DNA of 64,000 bases from positions 2,032,500-2,096,499 of the forward strand of contig JANPWX010000030.1 of assembly GCA_024734555.1 (NCBI GenBank). The letters run 5' to 3'. The notes under the pieces are model-generated. The model was not told the DNA's origin, did not search any database, and worked only from the letters and a program-made list of their open reading frames with translations. The DNA comes from Trochalopteron elliotii. Its lineage: Eukaryota; Chordata; Aves; Passeriformes; Leiothrichidae. The translations under genes were made by a program, and so were the position numbers. Below are positions 14,344-24,627 of this stretch, piece by piece; positions within the stretch are counted from its first letter, which is position 1; every line of letters begins with the position of its first letter.

Positions 14344-14410
14344 TGTGCGTATGCATGCGTGTGTTTGAGTGTGTGTGTGTGTGTGTGTGCGTGCGTGCAT
14401 GCACGCATGC
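14344..14410 (+). repeat. GT-rich alternating purine-pyrimidine tract with palindrome
   Basis: Contains (GT)10 at 14369-14388, flanked on both sides by TGCGTATGCATGCGTG-type alternation and ending in a perfect 16-bp palindrome TGCGTGCATGCACGCA at 14392-14407. Sequence of this kind can adopt Z-DNA or a small cruciform in vitro. It lies about 700 nt beyond the presumed end of HIVEP2. Confidence 0.9.
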
Positions 14411-15089
14411 TGCTGGTGGAAGTGGTAACCCACCACACGTGTTCAAACACAAGCCCGGGCTCCTCCTCCCTTCCCTCTGGAGCAAACCCTGCTCAGATGG
14501 AGATCCTACACTGGAAGACTGTGACTTTCTTGCCCATGAAACCCATCTCAGAAGAGGCCGGGGTGGCGGCGCTCTGCCTCGCCGGCAGGGCCACACACCT
14601 CGTCCACAGGACAGGACGGAACCGGACAGAACGGGACCCTCCCCTGAAGCTGGCACAGGTATTGCAGTAGGGAGTGGCCAGCCGTGGAGTTCAAGTGCAA
14701 GGAAACACCTTTTTCTCCTCTCCAAACCCCTCTCTGACACTCCAGGACACTTCTTCATGCCACCTACGGCCCTTGGTCAGCCCTCAGGAGCAGGGGACTG
14801 CCAGGCTTGGCAGGGCACCGTGTGTCCAGCCAGCAGGCCAGCTCCTTGCCCAGTCCCATGCGGCCGTAGGGGCCTTGCCACCCTGCTGCTGGAGGCCAGG
14901 GAGTGGGTCAGGACACTGCTGGACTCTGCCCCCCCGGCAGTCAGCAGTGCCCCGGTCCCGCTCCTGGAAGCACCAGCATAGCAAATCTTGTCGGTCCCGG
15001 TGAGCTACACAGATGGCACCAGTGATGCACATATTTACATGGGGTGGAATGTTTTCCCATAGCTTTTTAAGGAGCATATAGATCAACAT
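14411..15089. other. GC-richer gap between HIVEP2 3' end and the GT tract
   Basis: Moderately GC-rich, with a CpG cluster around 14560-14640. Frames of up to 208 codons (14355-14981, plus) start inside the GT repeat and encode Pro/Arg-rich sequence without any known domain, and the opposite strand is also open. I see no gene. A Pumilio-like TGTAAATA lies at 15039-15032 (minus), relevant only if a longer 3' UTR is used. Confidence 0.55.
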
Positions 15090-15110
15090 GTTCACATAAG
15101 ACCAAATACT

Positions 15111-15116
15111 TTTAAT
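15111..15116 (-). terminator. Candidate distal poly(A) signal ATTAAA
   Basis: The hexamer ATTAAA on the minus strand lies at the downstream end of the AT-rich 3' UTR, with TATAAA-like variants nearby and a T/GT-containing segment just beyond. Chosen over the proximal AATAAA because AT-rich, UTR-like sequence extends this far. Confidence 0.4.
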
Positions 15117-15622
15117 ATATTTATAACTGTTTTATAAAGCTTTGAAAAAACTCACAATAGCACATTGTTTTACTTTAATGCTTTACGGTACTATCAGTTT
15201 AAAATCACAATCAGCACTTAAGTTATAGTCAATCCGGCAAACAAGAGACAAAAAAAAATTACAAGAGTTAAGAACTGACTGATACATCTTTTATCTTTTT
15301 TTTTTTTTAACTAATGCATAAGTGCAGAATAAGATAAGATACTCTAGTTTAAATATCTTGTTTTACAATATACATTTTGTTCTAATTACGCAACAGTAAA
15401 TCCCATGCTTCACATAGAAAAGCAATCCACAACATTAAGAAAAAAATTTACAATTTATGAAACAAAGTAAATAAATATTAGTATTACAGAATCAGAGCTG
15501 TACATAAAAGCTGTTCAGTTTTAATCATATAAAAATATGTTTTAGTGCAACCTCACATATATTGATGCTGTTCTGTTTTACATCATTTAGATCCAAGTGT
15601 CCAAAAAAGGAAAGAAATTACA

Positions 15623-15628
15623 TTTATT
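15623..15628 (-). terminator. Candidate proximal poly(A) signal AATAAA
   Basis: Canonical AATAAA on the minus strand, about 325 nt after the stop codon, with a T-rich stretch (TTTCTTTCCTTTTTT) immediately downstream. It would give a short 3' UTR isoform. Confidence 0.4.
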
Positions 15629-15950
15629 ACAAAGCAGATACACAAATTCTAAAATATGTACAAATTACTGCTAAAAAAATGCTTATAAGAATATAAGCAA
15701 AGTAAAGAAAAGGCACAAACATCTGTACAATTTAAAAGTACCAGACCCAATAAGAATTTCAAATTTAGTTTTGGTCAGGTTCATGATGACTTTGTTACTT
15801 TATCTAATTCTTTTGATATAACAAAAGTATATATAATAGCAAACTACTGTAACTTAGAACAGGCATGCTGTAAAGTTGAATACTTTTTCTATCTCTAGAA
15901 AAAAAAAAAGTGGGGTAAATGTATGGGTGAAAGTCTCCATGCATCTCAGA

Positions 15951-16769
15951 TCAATGTGGCTTGCTCTTCTCAGATGACGGATCTTTCCTTTCCTGTGTGC
16001 TTGACGGGGGGTCGCTCCTGCTGTGGAAGCCCAGCTGCTGGGCATCCACAAAGCTCTTGCTGTAAAAGGTGGGATGGGCTAGCGCAGTCTGTGATGTACC
16101 AAAACTGTCCTGTTCACCACCGTGCAAGTCAGGATGGGTGGCTGAGGCACGGGGCTGGCCCGGCTCAGATCCACTAAAGTGTTTAATGCTAAAATGTGCA
16201 CTTTCTAAGGGTTTCTGGTGAGGCTCAGAAGGCCTCTGCAGCTGCTCCGCCCCATGCAGAACGGCTTCTTCTGTGGCGATTCGCAGAGAGGCTATGGCTT
16301 TTGTACAAGTCTGTATGTTCTCCTCCTGCTCCCTCTCAGTAGCCACGACGCTGTCCTCGGACGTGCTCTGCGCCAGCAGCAGCAGGGGCGAGGAGGGGGC
16401 GCTGGGGGGAGCGGCAGGGTGCAAGCTGTGCGGAGAGGTACGCTTCTCGTGGTGCTTAGAAATGCCGTACGATTCTTTCGTAAGGGTTTCCGCAGTTCCT
16501 CTTTGCTTCTCCTCAGAGATCTCCCTCTGCAGGGCCAGAGCGGACGGAGAATGTAAACCTGAAAGGGCCACAGGGACTGAATGGACCATCTGGATACCCC
16601 CAATAGGCATCATGGGGATGGGTGCTCGGATCTGTTGCTGGGAGTGTAGTGGAAGATGACTGAAGACGTAGTCGCTCGGACCTTCGGGGAACAGGCTAGA
16701 CCTGCGGTGCTCCATGCCTCCTTTTTCTCCATATATGTTGAAGTAAGGTGCCTGAGACAACCCCCTCCT
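15951..16769 (-). CDS. HIVEP2: HIVEP2 last coding exon, residues 2196-2467 and stop
   Basis: Terminal coding exon after the acceptor GGTTACAG (AG at 16771-16770). It encodes [18 protein letters not shown], then [22 protein letters not shown] and the conserved block STSEDS...[26 protein letters not shown], ending SSEKSKPH with TGA at 15953-15951. The upstream intron is 6,295 nt (16770-23064). The whole assembled protein is 2,467 residues, close to human HIVEP2. The alternating Pro/Ser low complexity (for example [12 protein letters not shown]) differs from what I recall of mammals, as expected for a disordered tail. Open frames on the plus strand across this exon are shadows. Confidence 0.96.
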   Translation of the reverse strand, partial: RRGLSQAPYFNIYGEKGGMEHRRSSLFPEGPSDYVFSHLPLHSQQQIRAPIPMMPIGGIQMVHSVPVALSGLHSPSALALQREISEEKQRGTAETLTKESYGISKHHEKRTSPHSLHPAAPPSAPSSPLLLLAQSTSEDSVVATEREQEENIQTCTKAIASLRIATEEAVLHGAEQLQRPSEPHQKPLESAHFSIKHFSGSEPGQPRASATHPDLHGGEQDSFGTSQTALAHPTFYSKSFVDAQQLGFHSRSDPPSSTQERKDPSSEKSKPH

Positions 16770-19700
16770 CTGTAACCAGAAGAAAAACAAAGAGATGTCA
16801 GCACTCCTAACTAGAAGAATTCTTGTCTGGCTGCCAAACCACCTATCTGCTTTCCTGTCTAATACAACCTCCCATTCATGAAGCACCTTTCATCCAGACG
16901 GATCCCAAAGCATTTGGAAAACTCCACTAATTGCATATCCAAACAACAGTGGAGGTTTTGCTTAGCTCAGCCCTACAGGGCTCATGCCTCTGAGGTGAAA
17001 GGCAGTGGCTAGTTAAGAGAGTTCAGCAACACAATGCAGCAATTTAGGTCAGGAAGTGGAGGGTATTATAGTCAACTGAAACTTTGAACTGAATTTGGGG
17101 TAGATTTTCATTCCCCAGGAGAAATTTGGCCAGGAGATCCATCTTACCCTCTCTTTTGGAAAACTATGCTATTTTTAAATGGTATTTAAACTTTGTTGCA
17201 GTGAAGTACACATCTGAACATCCCCTGCTCACCACCACTGCTTGGTGTAACAGGGAATATCTGACAGCATGTATGTATTTACTGCCTTCTGAAAATCTGC
17301 TCTTGAGCCCCACAGAAGGCACTTGCTCCCTGGGAGATTTACCCAATCCTTGGCGAGAGCAGGTGAGTATTTCCATGCAAGCTGAAGTGTCTCTGTGCAA
17401 TGAAGACACAAATTTTTCTACTCATTGAGGCAATGGAGCACCCCTCTGGCTTATCTGCAGTGTAAACAATAAATAATAACAAAAGCACAGGCATCACCTG
17501 TGAGCAAAAGTGATGATTCTGTCCCAGGGAGACTCACCATATCCTACTGGGATTGAGAAGAATGGGGGATTTTGTGACGGCTAATAAAAGCCAATCTTGC
17601 AATATTGACATTTTCACTGCCTTCCCATTAGTTCCTGCCTTGGAAGAATAAATAGTTCCATCTCCACTCAGTATTAAATATGCCCTGGGCTTTTGGGTTC
17701 CTTTTTTTTTTCATTCTTAAGTTTTAAAATTTGTTTGCTATCTGATGATTAACTATCATTTATTGCTGACCAGAAGAGTAATGATGAAGTGCACGATGAC
17801 ATTTTCATAATTATATGTGGGATTTGGCCACACAACTCTCAGGGACTCTCATGAAATTAAATGAATGAAAACGCTCATCTCTGCTCTGTAAATCGACCAA
17901 ACATGGATCAATTTCCCCAGAGCTGTGATGCCACCACAGCCTTGGTGTGGCAGCCCCAGGACTGCACTGCTAAATGCCAATGCATTAAAGTGGCAGCACT
18001 CCACTGCTGGGAAATCCTAGCTCTCAAGGCATTAAGCAACCTCTTGATCCCATCCCAGGGAGCTGGCTTAGGGGGCAATTAAAGATTCAGTTTCTGTGCT
18101 ACCCAAAGGCTCCATCTCACTGTGCTCAGACACTTTGTCCTGTTTAATATAAATCAATGTCGAGACAGGAAAGGGTGACCCATAATCATCAGAGTTGAAC
18201 TTCAGAGATATTATTCAGAAACTAATACATGTCGGGAATTTTCCTATTGAGAAAATGAGATGCCTGAGTCTCATAGAAGAGAAACTGTCATAAGACAGCA
18301 CAGTGACAGCATATTATATTGCTGAATGGGGAAAACTACACAAAATAGTTGTGTAGTTGTGGCTTGGCAAACTGCAGTTGCCAAGCCACAAGACAGTTCA
18401 CCTACCCTGTCAGTCCTTCCTATCGCTAACTTCACCTCTGCACAGCTGCTTGCCCCCTATTTTTTTTCCATCTTTGGTCTGTCAACCAGTTCCTCAGTCA
18501 TGTTGTCCTTTCGAATGTTTCCTACACCATGACATGTATTACTATTACATGTGATGTGAACTTGGGCTAAGGGAAATTGAGCAAAAAAAGAGTAAAACTC
18601 AACAAAGAATAAACTTAGTCACACACAGATCTCTAATTGAGAAAGACATTGGCTTCATGTTTTACCCTGCTAGAGTTTCATAAGGGAATAGAGCAAGAGT
18701 CTGTCCTTGTTGGATAGAGGTGGCTATAGAGACTGCTGTGTGCTTTAAGATCAGCAGCATCATCCAATATATGTCTTGTACACCTGATTTTAACACAGAC
18801 AGTGACGTTGTGTGCATGTCACTGAATACCTTCCAAGCCTGGCTGGGCACATACTGGATTGTTTTTCTCTAGCTCTGGCAGATAAGTTTGGAAACAGATA
18901 ACATAAACGGTTACAATCACTAGTAACTGTTCCTACCTCTTACTCTGCTTTTATTTCCTTACCAATATCTAGCATTTTCATTTCTACAAGCAGACACACA
19001 TATTCACAGGGAAAGACTATCTTTTTCCAACAAGCATCCTGAAAATCTAAAGACTTTCTTCAGTTGGCAGGGCAAGTAACAGATCACAGAGCACAGTGCA
19101 GGAAGTCACGGTATCTTTTTGCAGTGCAGTCAGAACGGGTTGCTGCCAGTGCTTTGAGCTGAGCTCTTCTCTTTGTCAGGTGATGGGAATCCAGTTTGTT
19201 TCCTATTACTTCTAATTTGTTACAGCTTAGCATATTTCCCTTCAACTCCAGGTGACATTTAATTTCCCAAGCAACAGTATTCTGTAGCAGCGTTTCACTA
19301 AATGCTCTGACCTGGTCACAAAGCTAGACTGCTACATCACGCCCCTGAGCAAAGCCATATCCAGCTTCACAAATCCCCCAGAATGCCTCAGGGATGAGAT
19401 AGGGTTTACCCTGTATCTGGTACATCACCCAAATCAGGCTGTGGGAGATTAAGAGAAAGATCACATTTCAAAGCCAAACATCCTTCACAGATATCCTCTG
19501 GGCAGCCTCAGACCACAGCTTGCAAAAACATGTTGGGTGGAACACAGTCTCTTTGATTAGCATGTCATAATGTACTTGAGGCTTTTTAAAGTTAAAAACC
19601 AGAAAACACTGAACTCTGTAGTGAAAATCAGCAGCAGAGCATATTACCAATGTGCCTCCTGAAAGACATGATGAGTAATAACATGACTGTAACTTCATAA

Positions 19701-22700
19701 GGCCTTCACTTTCAGGATCAGCTCAATTTGTAGCCCCACAGAGAATGCACTGTAGTAGCCCAGATGCACCAGTGAACCTATTTACAGTTTACCTGGAATT
19801 CAGAAGTTTCTGGCTCTCTGTACAAGAATGCATTTCACTCAAGATGATAAAGTAGTAAGTGTTTGAGAAGGGATTTAATATCCATGTTCGGGATGATCAA
19901 AGGACCTTAAGTCCTATCAACTTTCAAGTGGTCATAGAGGTGCCTAATTCCCATCAGCCCTTCTGAATATAGCAAGACAGGCTTCAGACTTCAAAATGAA
20001 TGAGATGAGCAACCAGGTGGCAACACAAGCAAAATCCACTAATGCCTAGATCCAAACTAAAATGCTAAAAGAGAGTCACTCAGGGTGAACAAATGAAGCC
20101 GCCTTATTCCTTCTCTTTCTCTCAGGACTGACAGAAGATGACTGGGAAGAAGAATCTGAGCCCTTTGATAATGGCATCAGCCTCCTCAGTAAGGAAAGAA
20201 ACCTCTGGCATTGACAGAAGAGAAAGTCCTGAATGTATTTAGAGAGTAGAAGATACCTGGCATTAATTTTAAAAACACCAATTTAACTTGTCAAAGTCAA
20301 GTGTGACCCAGCATACACTAGAGACTTAGGCTACTTTAGAGAGAGTAGTCTGTTGCAAAAGTGTATCCTGTTTTTGACTTCCAAAAGAAAAAAAAGTGTG
20401 CATTTTCCTGTATTTTTATACAATCTTAAAAAAAACCATTTACTTTCACCATGCTCTTTTCCACTTCCTAAACAAATAATTTTAATTGCTTTCTATGTGG
20501 TGCTTTCAATGCCAGAGCACTTAACAAGCCTTTTGCACAAGACCACCAAAGTGCATGGATGTTCAACAGGAAGCAAGATGAAGGGCAACTAGACCAGCAC
20601 TGGCCAAAGAGACTAGAGCAAATACTTCAATTTCAGTTGAGAAGAAAACTGGCCTCTTCTGGGAACTGCAAGCACTGGAAGCACAAAACCGACCTTATTC
20701 CCGCAAGGACTGGGAACCCAATGCAGCTCTTAAAGTATTTTAAGGATTGTAAATTGGCATGTGCATCACCAATGCAGCTGCTAATGATGTTCTGGTTTGC
20801 TGGATTTCACTAAAAAGTGAAAAACAACCTTTATTCCTTTTTCTTCTCTGACAGCTTTCATTTATAGCAAGCTCAAGTGTTATCTGTCTTCCCACATGCT
20901 GAGTATAGTAATTTGTGTTTCACTTAAGCTTGTCTAATGTTCGGCTAAAGTAGGTTTTCCAGAAAGGCATCAAGAGACAAGGAATCCATCTGTCCTTCCT
21001 TGCAGTCATTTGTTGCGATAGGCAATCACCCTCACTTGTCATTTTTTTCATTTAAGTTTGCCTGGACTCTGCTACCAGTGATGCCTCCTGTATTCAGGTT
21101 GTAGTGACTCTACTGAGGTCTGGCCTTCTCTCTCAAAACACTCAACATGCCATCAAGTTACTGATGCCTTCTGTAAGAAAATTGATCTTTTACACTGTTT
21201 TTCACTGCCACATGCCTGACTCTACCTCAAAACAAGGTAAGCATCCATGTGGCATGGTGGACTTTTCAAAAGAATGAATGAGAAGTGCTAAGAGAGTCCT
21301 TACAATGTGCTAAATGCTTTGCTGGAAGGTGTGCATAACACATAAGAAAAATATTACATCAAGAACTGTGAGATGGCCAAGGATGATTGTTAACATACGC
21401 TTTTGATAGCATCATTACACATCTAAAATCTGTACTACAGGATGCCAGTGTGTCTCACATGGGACATGAGGGACTGGGACACCCTGTACAATGTCAGCTG
21501 TAGAATCCCATTTGACCCCATTCATTTGATACTAAGACACTATGACTGGTGACTCTTCACCCACTTGTGCTTCCTCACGTAGTCAGTAGAACTGCTGGTG
21601 GGATTTGTATCCTCTCTCTTTGCTGTGCAGTGATTGCTCCTGTGAGAGTGCTGCATGGTTTCAGTATACCCTTTCTCAAGGACCATTTAATCAGTCACCC
21701 CTCTCCAGCGCTCTCCCTAACAACTGACTAGCTCATGGGGCCATGTCTAAGGTGTGGGAGAAGTACCTGTGTTGCTCTCTCCTATAAATATGGCCACTCA
21801 AGTTGCAGATTTCTCTTATAACCCCGAAATGCTGGGAAATCACTTTTGGATCTGCCAGGCTGGCAGCATCTCAGCTCTTCTTGGTCCACCTCTGCTCCAA
21901 CCATCTTTGCCCAGGTGCATCCCTCACTCCATTCCTGAGAGCAGGTAACATATCAGCCTGACTCTAGAGAGAAAATCACACCAGAGCTGAGAAATGCTGA
22001 CTGTATGAGCTCAGGGTTCAATTCCCCTCCACAGAGGAACACCGCAAAGACTACATGGAGAGCCAAGAAGACTGGGAATGAGGAAGCAGGGAGAAGAGGC
22101 CAGCCAGAAGAAGAGCAGGGAGCAAGGAGCTCTGAGGTAATCTGAGACTGTCACAGCTTGCCCAGATTGAACCCACACATGGGCAGGCAGTGAGAGAGCA
22201 GCCACAACAGCAACATGGCAAGGGAAGCATAGCAAATAAGTAAATTCACACCTAGCAAGGCCATTCCTTACTTCTGAAGTTGTAATCTATTTGTGGAGTG
22301 AGTGTCTTGTGAATGCTAGGGCTGGTCAAAAGTGCCAATCTGTCAGTTTCTGAGAGCTGATTTACCAAAAGGGAAGAGCACAGACAGCAGCTGCACAAGT
22401 TTTGCATATTTCCACCCAGACAGTTGTGGCACTTTCTGTGGGGCAGACAGCTGCCTGCTTCTCTCACACAACAATATCCTTTAAATTCCAGCCACAGATC
22501 CTGATTTCAGTGTGCACTCTGCTTTTCTAAGAGGTTCCATTATCGTGGCATTTTTGTTCCACTAAACAAAACTCAGTGATGGGCACCATACCATAAGAAC
22601 AGGGTTTTAGGCCTTGATTTTGGCTTGATCTCACCTGAGAGCCCAGGAATTACAAGATTTTTTACAGTGCAGAAGCTTACAAACCATGCAAGCCTTCTGG

Positions 22701-23064
22701 AACAGAATTTTAAAATTACACATATACATATAAATATACATACATATACATATATATATATATGTAATATAATGAATATGGAGGCAGAAAGTGAAAACCA
22801 GCCAAATTTCATTGGAGTTGATGGAGCTTGATTCTACCAAGTGAATACTTGTCCCTTAGGCTGACTCTAGTGCATCTAAAGGAATCAGCATCCTGACTTG
22901 GCCCCTGTCTACTCCAAATTTCTTGTATTTGTCCCAGGACTTCCCAACAAGGCTCAAAGTTTATGCCTTCTTCTTCCACAAAGGTGCAAAGATTTCCGAA
23001 ATGCACAAATTCATTAAGAGCACAGTTTTTGACAAGAGGAGTGAAAGTACTATTTCATACTTAC
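16770..23064 (-). other. HIVEP2: HIVEP2 intron before the last coding exon (6,295 nt)
   Basis: Bounded by donor GTAAGT (23064) and acceptor TTACAG (16770). Apart from the TA-rich repeat near 22715-22776 and scattered short poly-T/A runs, I see no element or gene in it. Confidence 0.85.
22715..22776. repeat. AT-rich TATA/TACA low-complexity repeat
   Basis: A stretch of ACATATACATATAAATATACATACAT units merging into a pure TA run (about 22751-22763). It lies near the end of the intron before the last coding exon, about 290 nt from the donor of coding exon 5. Simple-repeat origin. Confidence 0.85.
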
Positions 23065-23975
23065 TGAATGTCCCACTGGAATAGATTCAGACTGTAAATA
23101 TTGACCCATGGACAATGCTGGATTATGGTACAAGCCCCTCCGGGGAGATGCTGCTCTGACGGAGGCCATGTACCTCCTCTCTCGCCTGGGAGACAAATCT
23201 CTTCGAACAGATACATCTTTCCCTGGTGACATTGGCCTCCTTGGCGAGAGGTGACGCCTCGGTGACACGTCCCGTCTTGGTGACAGCTCTCTCCTCAGCA
23301 CAGCTTCCTTCCGTGGGGAAAGGTGCCTCATGGGTGAAATATCTCTTCGGGGTGACAGATGCCTTCTGGGTGACAAATCCCCCTTTGGCATTAAATACCT
23401 CTTTGGTGAGTTATCTCTGTAAGGTGAAGAATCGTAGCCAGGTGACGATTGTCGACTGGAAGGTGAGAGGTCCCTTGGAGAAGAACTGGGATCTAACGAA
23501 GGCGTGTAATCCTCATCCATGCAGCTGGGTATGTCCAGTCTGTCTTTATCAGGCTCTGAATCCGTACTCTTACTCTGGAAAAACCTCTGATATTCTGTCA
23601 TTTGTGTGTCTTCACAGGAGTCACTTGGTGTTATAAGCTGAGTAACCTGAATGCTAGGTAAGGTGACCAAGTAGCTGATGAGGGAAGAGTGTCCCACAGA
23701 AAGGGAGCCCTCGGGGGTAGCCCCCTGTGATGCCCCAGCTGAGTTCACTGACAGGGAGGAGAACCGAGGGGGCTGCGGGCTGGTGCTTCTTGATCTGGTT
23801 TTTGGTGTCGAGTCTCCCTGAGTATCATCAAAATCATCCTCATCTTCATCATCATCATCATTGTCATCGCCGTCCTCGCCATCTGACTCCTCTGCATCAG
23901 AAAACTGGTGCTCTGCTGACAGCCCTGTCAGGTTGCTGCTCTTCTCTGCTTCCTGCTGCATGTCCTCCATATTTT
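23065..23975 (-). CDS. HIVEP2: HIVEP2 coding exon 5: acidic run and Ser-Pro-Arg repeat region
   Basis: A 911-nt exon covering residues 1892-2195, with acceptor CTTTCAG and donor TTCA|GTAAGT. It begins [15 protein letters not shown] dense acidic segment follows at about residues 1917-1942 (23824-23901), encoded partly by GAT/GAC repeats. Next comes a Ser/Pro-rich part ([18 protein letters not shown]) and an array of Ser-Pro-Arg/Lys motifs (SPRR, SPKR, SPRK, SPMR, SPGK) at about 2081-2171 (23137-23409). The HIVEP2 protein is known for these tandem four-residue S-P-x-[RK] units; they look like proline-directed phosphorylation and DNA-backbone contact sites, but that role is inference. The exon ends in phase 0. 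Confidence 0.96.
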
Positions 23976-24525
23976 CTGAAAGAACCACAACAAGTCCAAG
24001 TGATTAGCACATAACCCACCTCTCATGCCACAGCCATTCCCCACCCAGCACACTCATTGCCATCGCTGGATATGCTTCATCTGGGATGCATAAAGCCATT
24101 CCTCATCGAATAAAACCATATTTTTTTTCAAAATAATACCTTAAAACTCTATGCTTGAAAGGAAGTATGAAAGCAATTTCATTCTACACTACCTTGCCAC
24201 TTCACTAAATGTTGCCATCTCTCACATCTTAAGTGGAAAGATTGGGAACCTCGTATGAGACAAATGACAACAGACCATCCATTTATTTCTCGCGCCTCTT
24301 CATGTAAAAAAGTATAACCCAGACAACTAGATAGGATCTTCTTTTTTTTTACTTCCTGTTTATTAAAAAGTTAACTCTCAATTTAAAAATGCTCCAAATA
24401 CTCGTAATATATTTTCCCATGCCCATCACTGTACTGAAGTGCAATGAGTCATTTACAGATTCCATACTTTCCATAATTTAGCTGGAATGAGGCCATTCCA
24501 ACTAAATTAAATAATTTTGACATAC
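23976..24525 (-). other. HIVEP2: HIVEP2 intron between coding exons 4 and 5 (550 nt)
   Basis: Donor GTATGT at 24525 and acceptor CTTTCAG at 23976. AT-rich, nothing else visible. Confidence 0.9.
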
Positions 24526-24627
24526 CTGCTTCCTCAGTTTCAGCATCATCTACAGATGTCATTGATACTCCAAGCTCCAAGCATTTTTTCATGTGTGCTT
24601 TAGACTTCATATGTTTTGTCAGATTTC
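24526..24627 (-). CDS. HIVEP2: HIVEP2 coding exon 4: end of zinc finger 4
   Basis: A short 102-nt exon with acceptor CCATAG and donor CAG|GTATGT. After joining to the previous exon it reads [15 protein letters not shown], supplying the histidine half of finger 4 (to about residue 1869), then [19 protein letters not shown], a conserved acidic linker. It starts and ends in phase 1, so its length is a multiple of three: skipping it would keep the reading frame but remove the zinc-binding histidines of finger 4. It is recognisable by splice signals and by match to the HIVEP2 protein. Confidence 0.94.

Larger units (their letters stand above)
15090..15950 (-). other. HIVEP2: HIVEP2 3' UTR (probable extent)
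   Basis: AT-rich, low-CpG sequence follows the stop codon and changes character at about 15,090, where mixed and GC-richer sequence begins. A proximal canonical AATAAA is at 15628-15623 on the minus strand, followed by a T-rich stretch. A distal ATTAAA at 15116-15111 sits at the end of the AT-rich block and is followed by T/GT-rich sequence. The 3' UTR would be roughly 345 or 860 nt. A longer form reaching AATAAA at 14231-14226 cannot be excluded. Confidence 0.6.

Noticed and set aside
14355..14981. 208-codon plus-strand frame, the second longest stop-free run here apart from HIVEP2 exons
   Set aside because: It begins inside the GT microsatellite, is Pro/Arg/Gly-rich from GC content, has no domain and is mirrored by an antisense frame.
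16218..16659. Plus-strand frames of 112 and 128 codons
   Set aside because: They are antisense shadows of the last HIVEP2 coding exon, which matches the known protein.
23841..23881. ATC/CAT triplet repeat that could be a microsatellite
   Set aside because: It encodes the conserved acidic run of HIVEP2, with mixed GAT/GAC/GAA/GAG codons.
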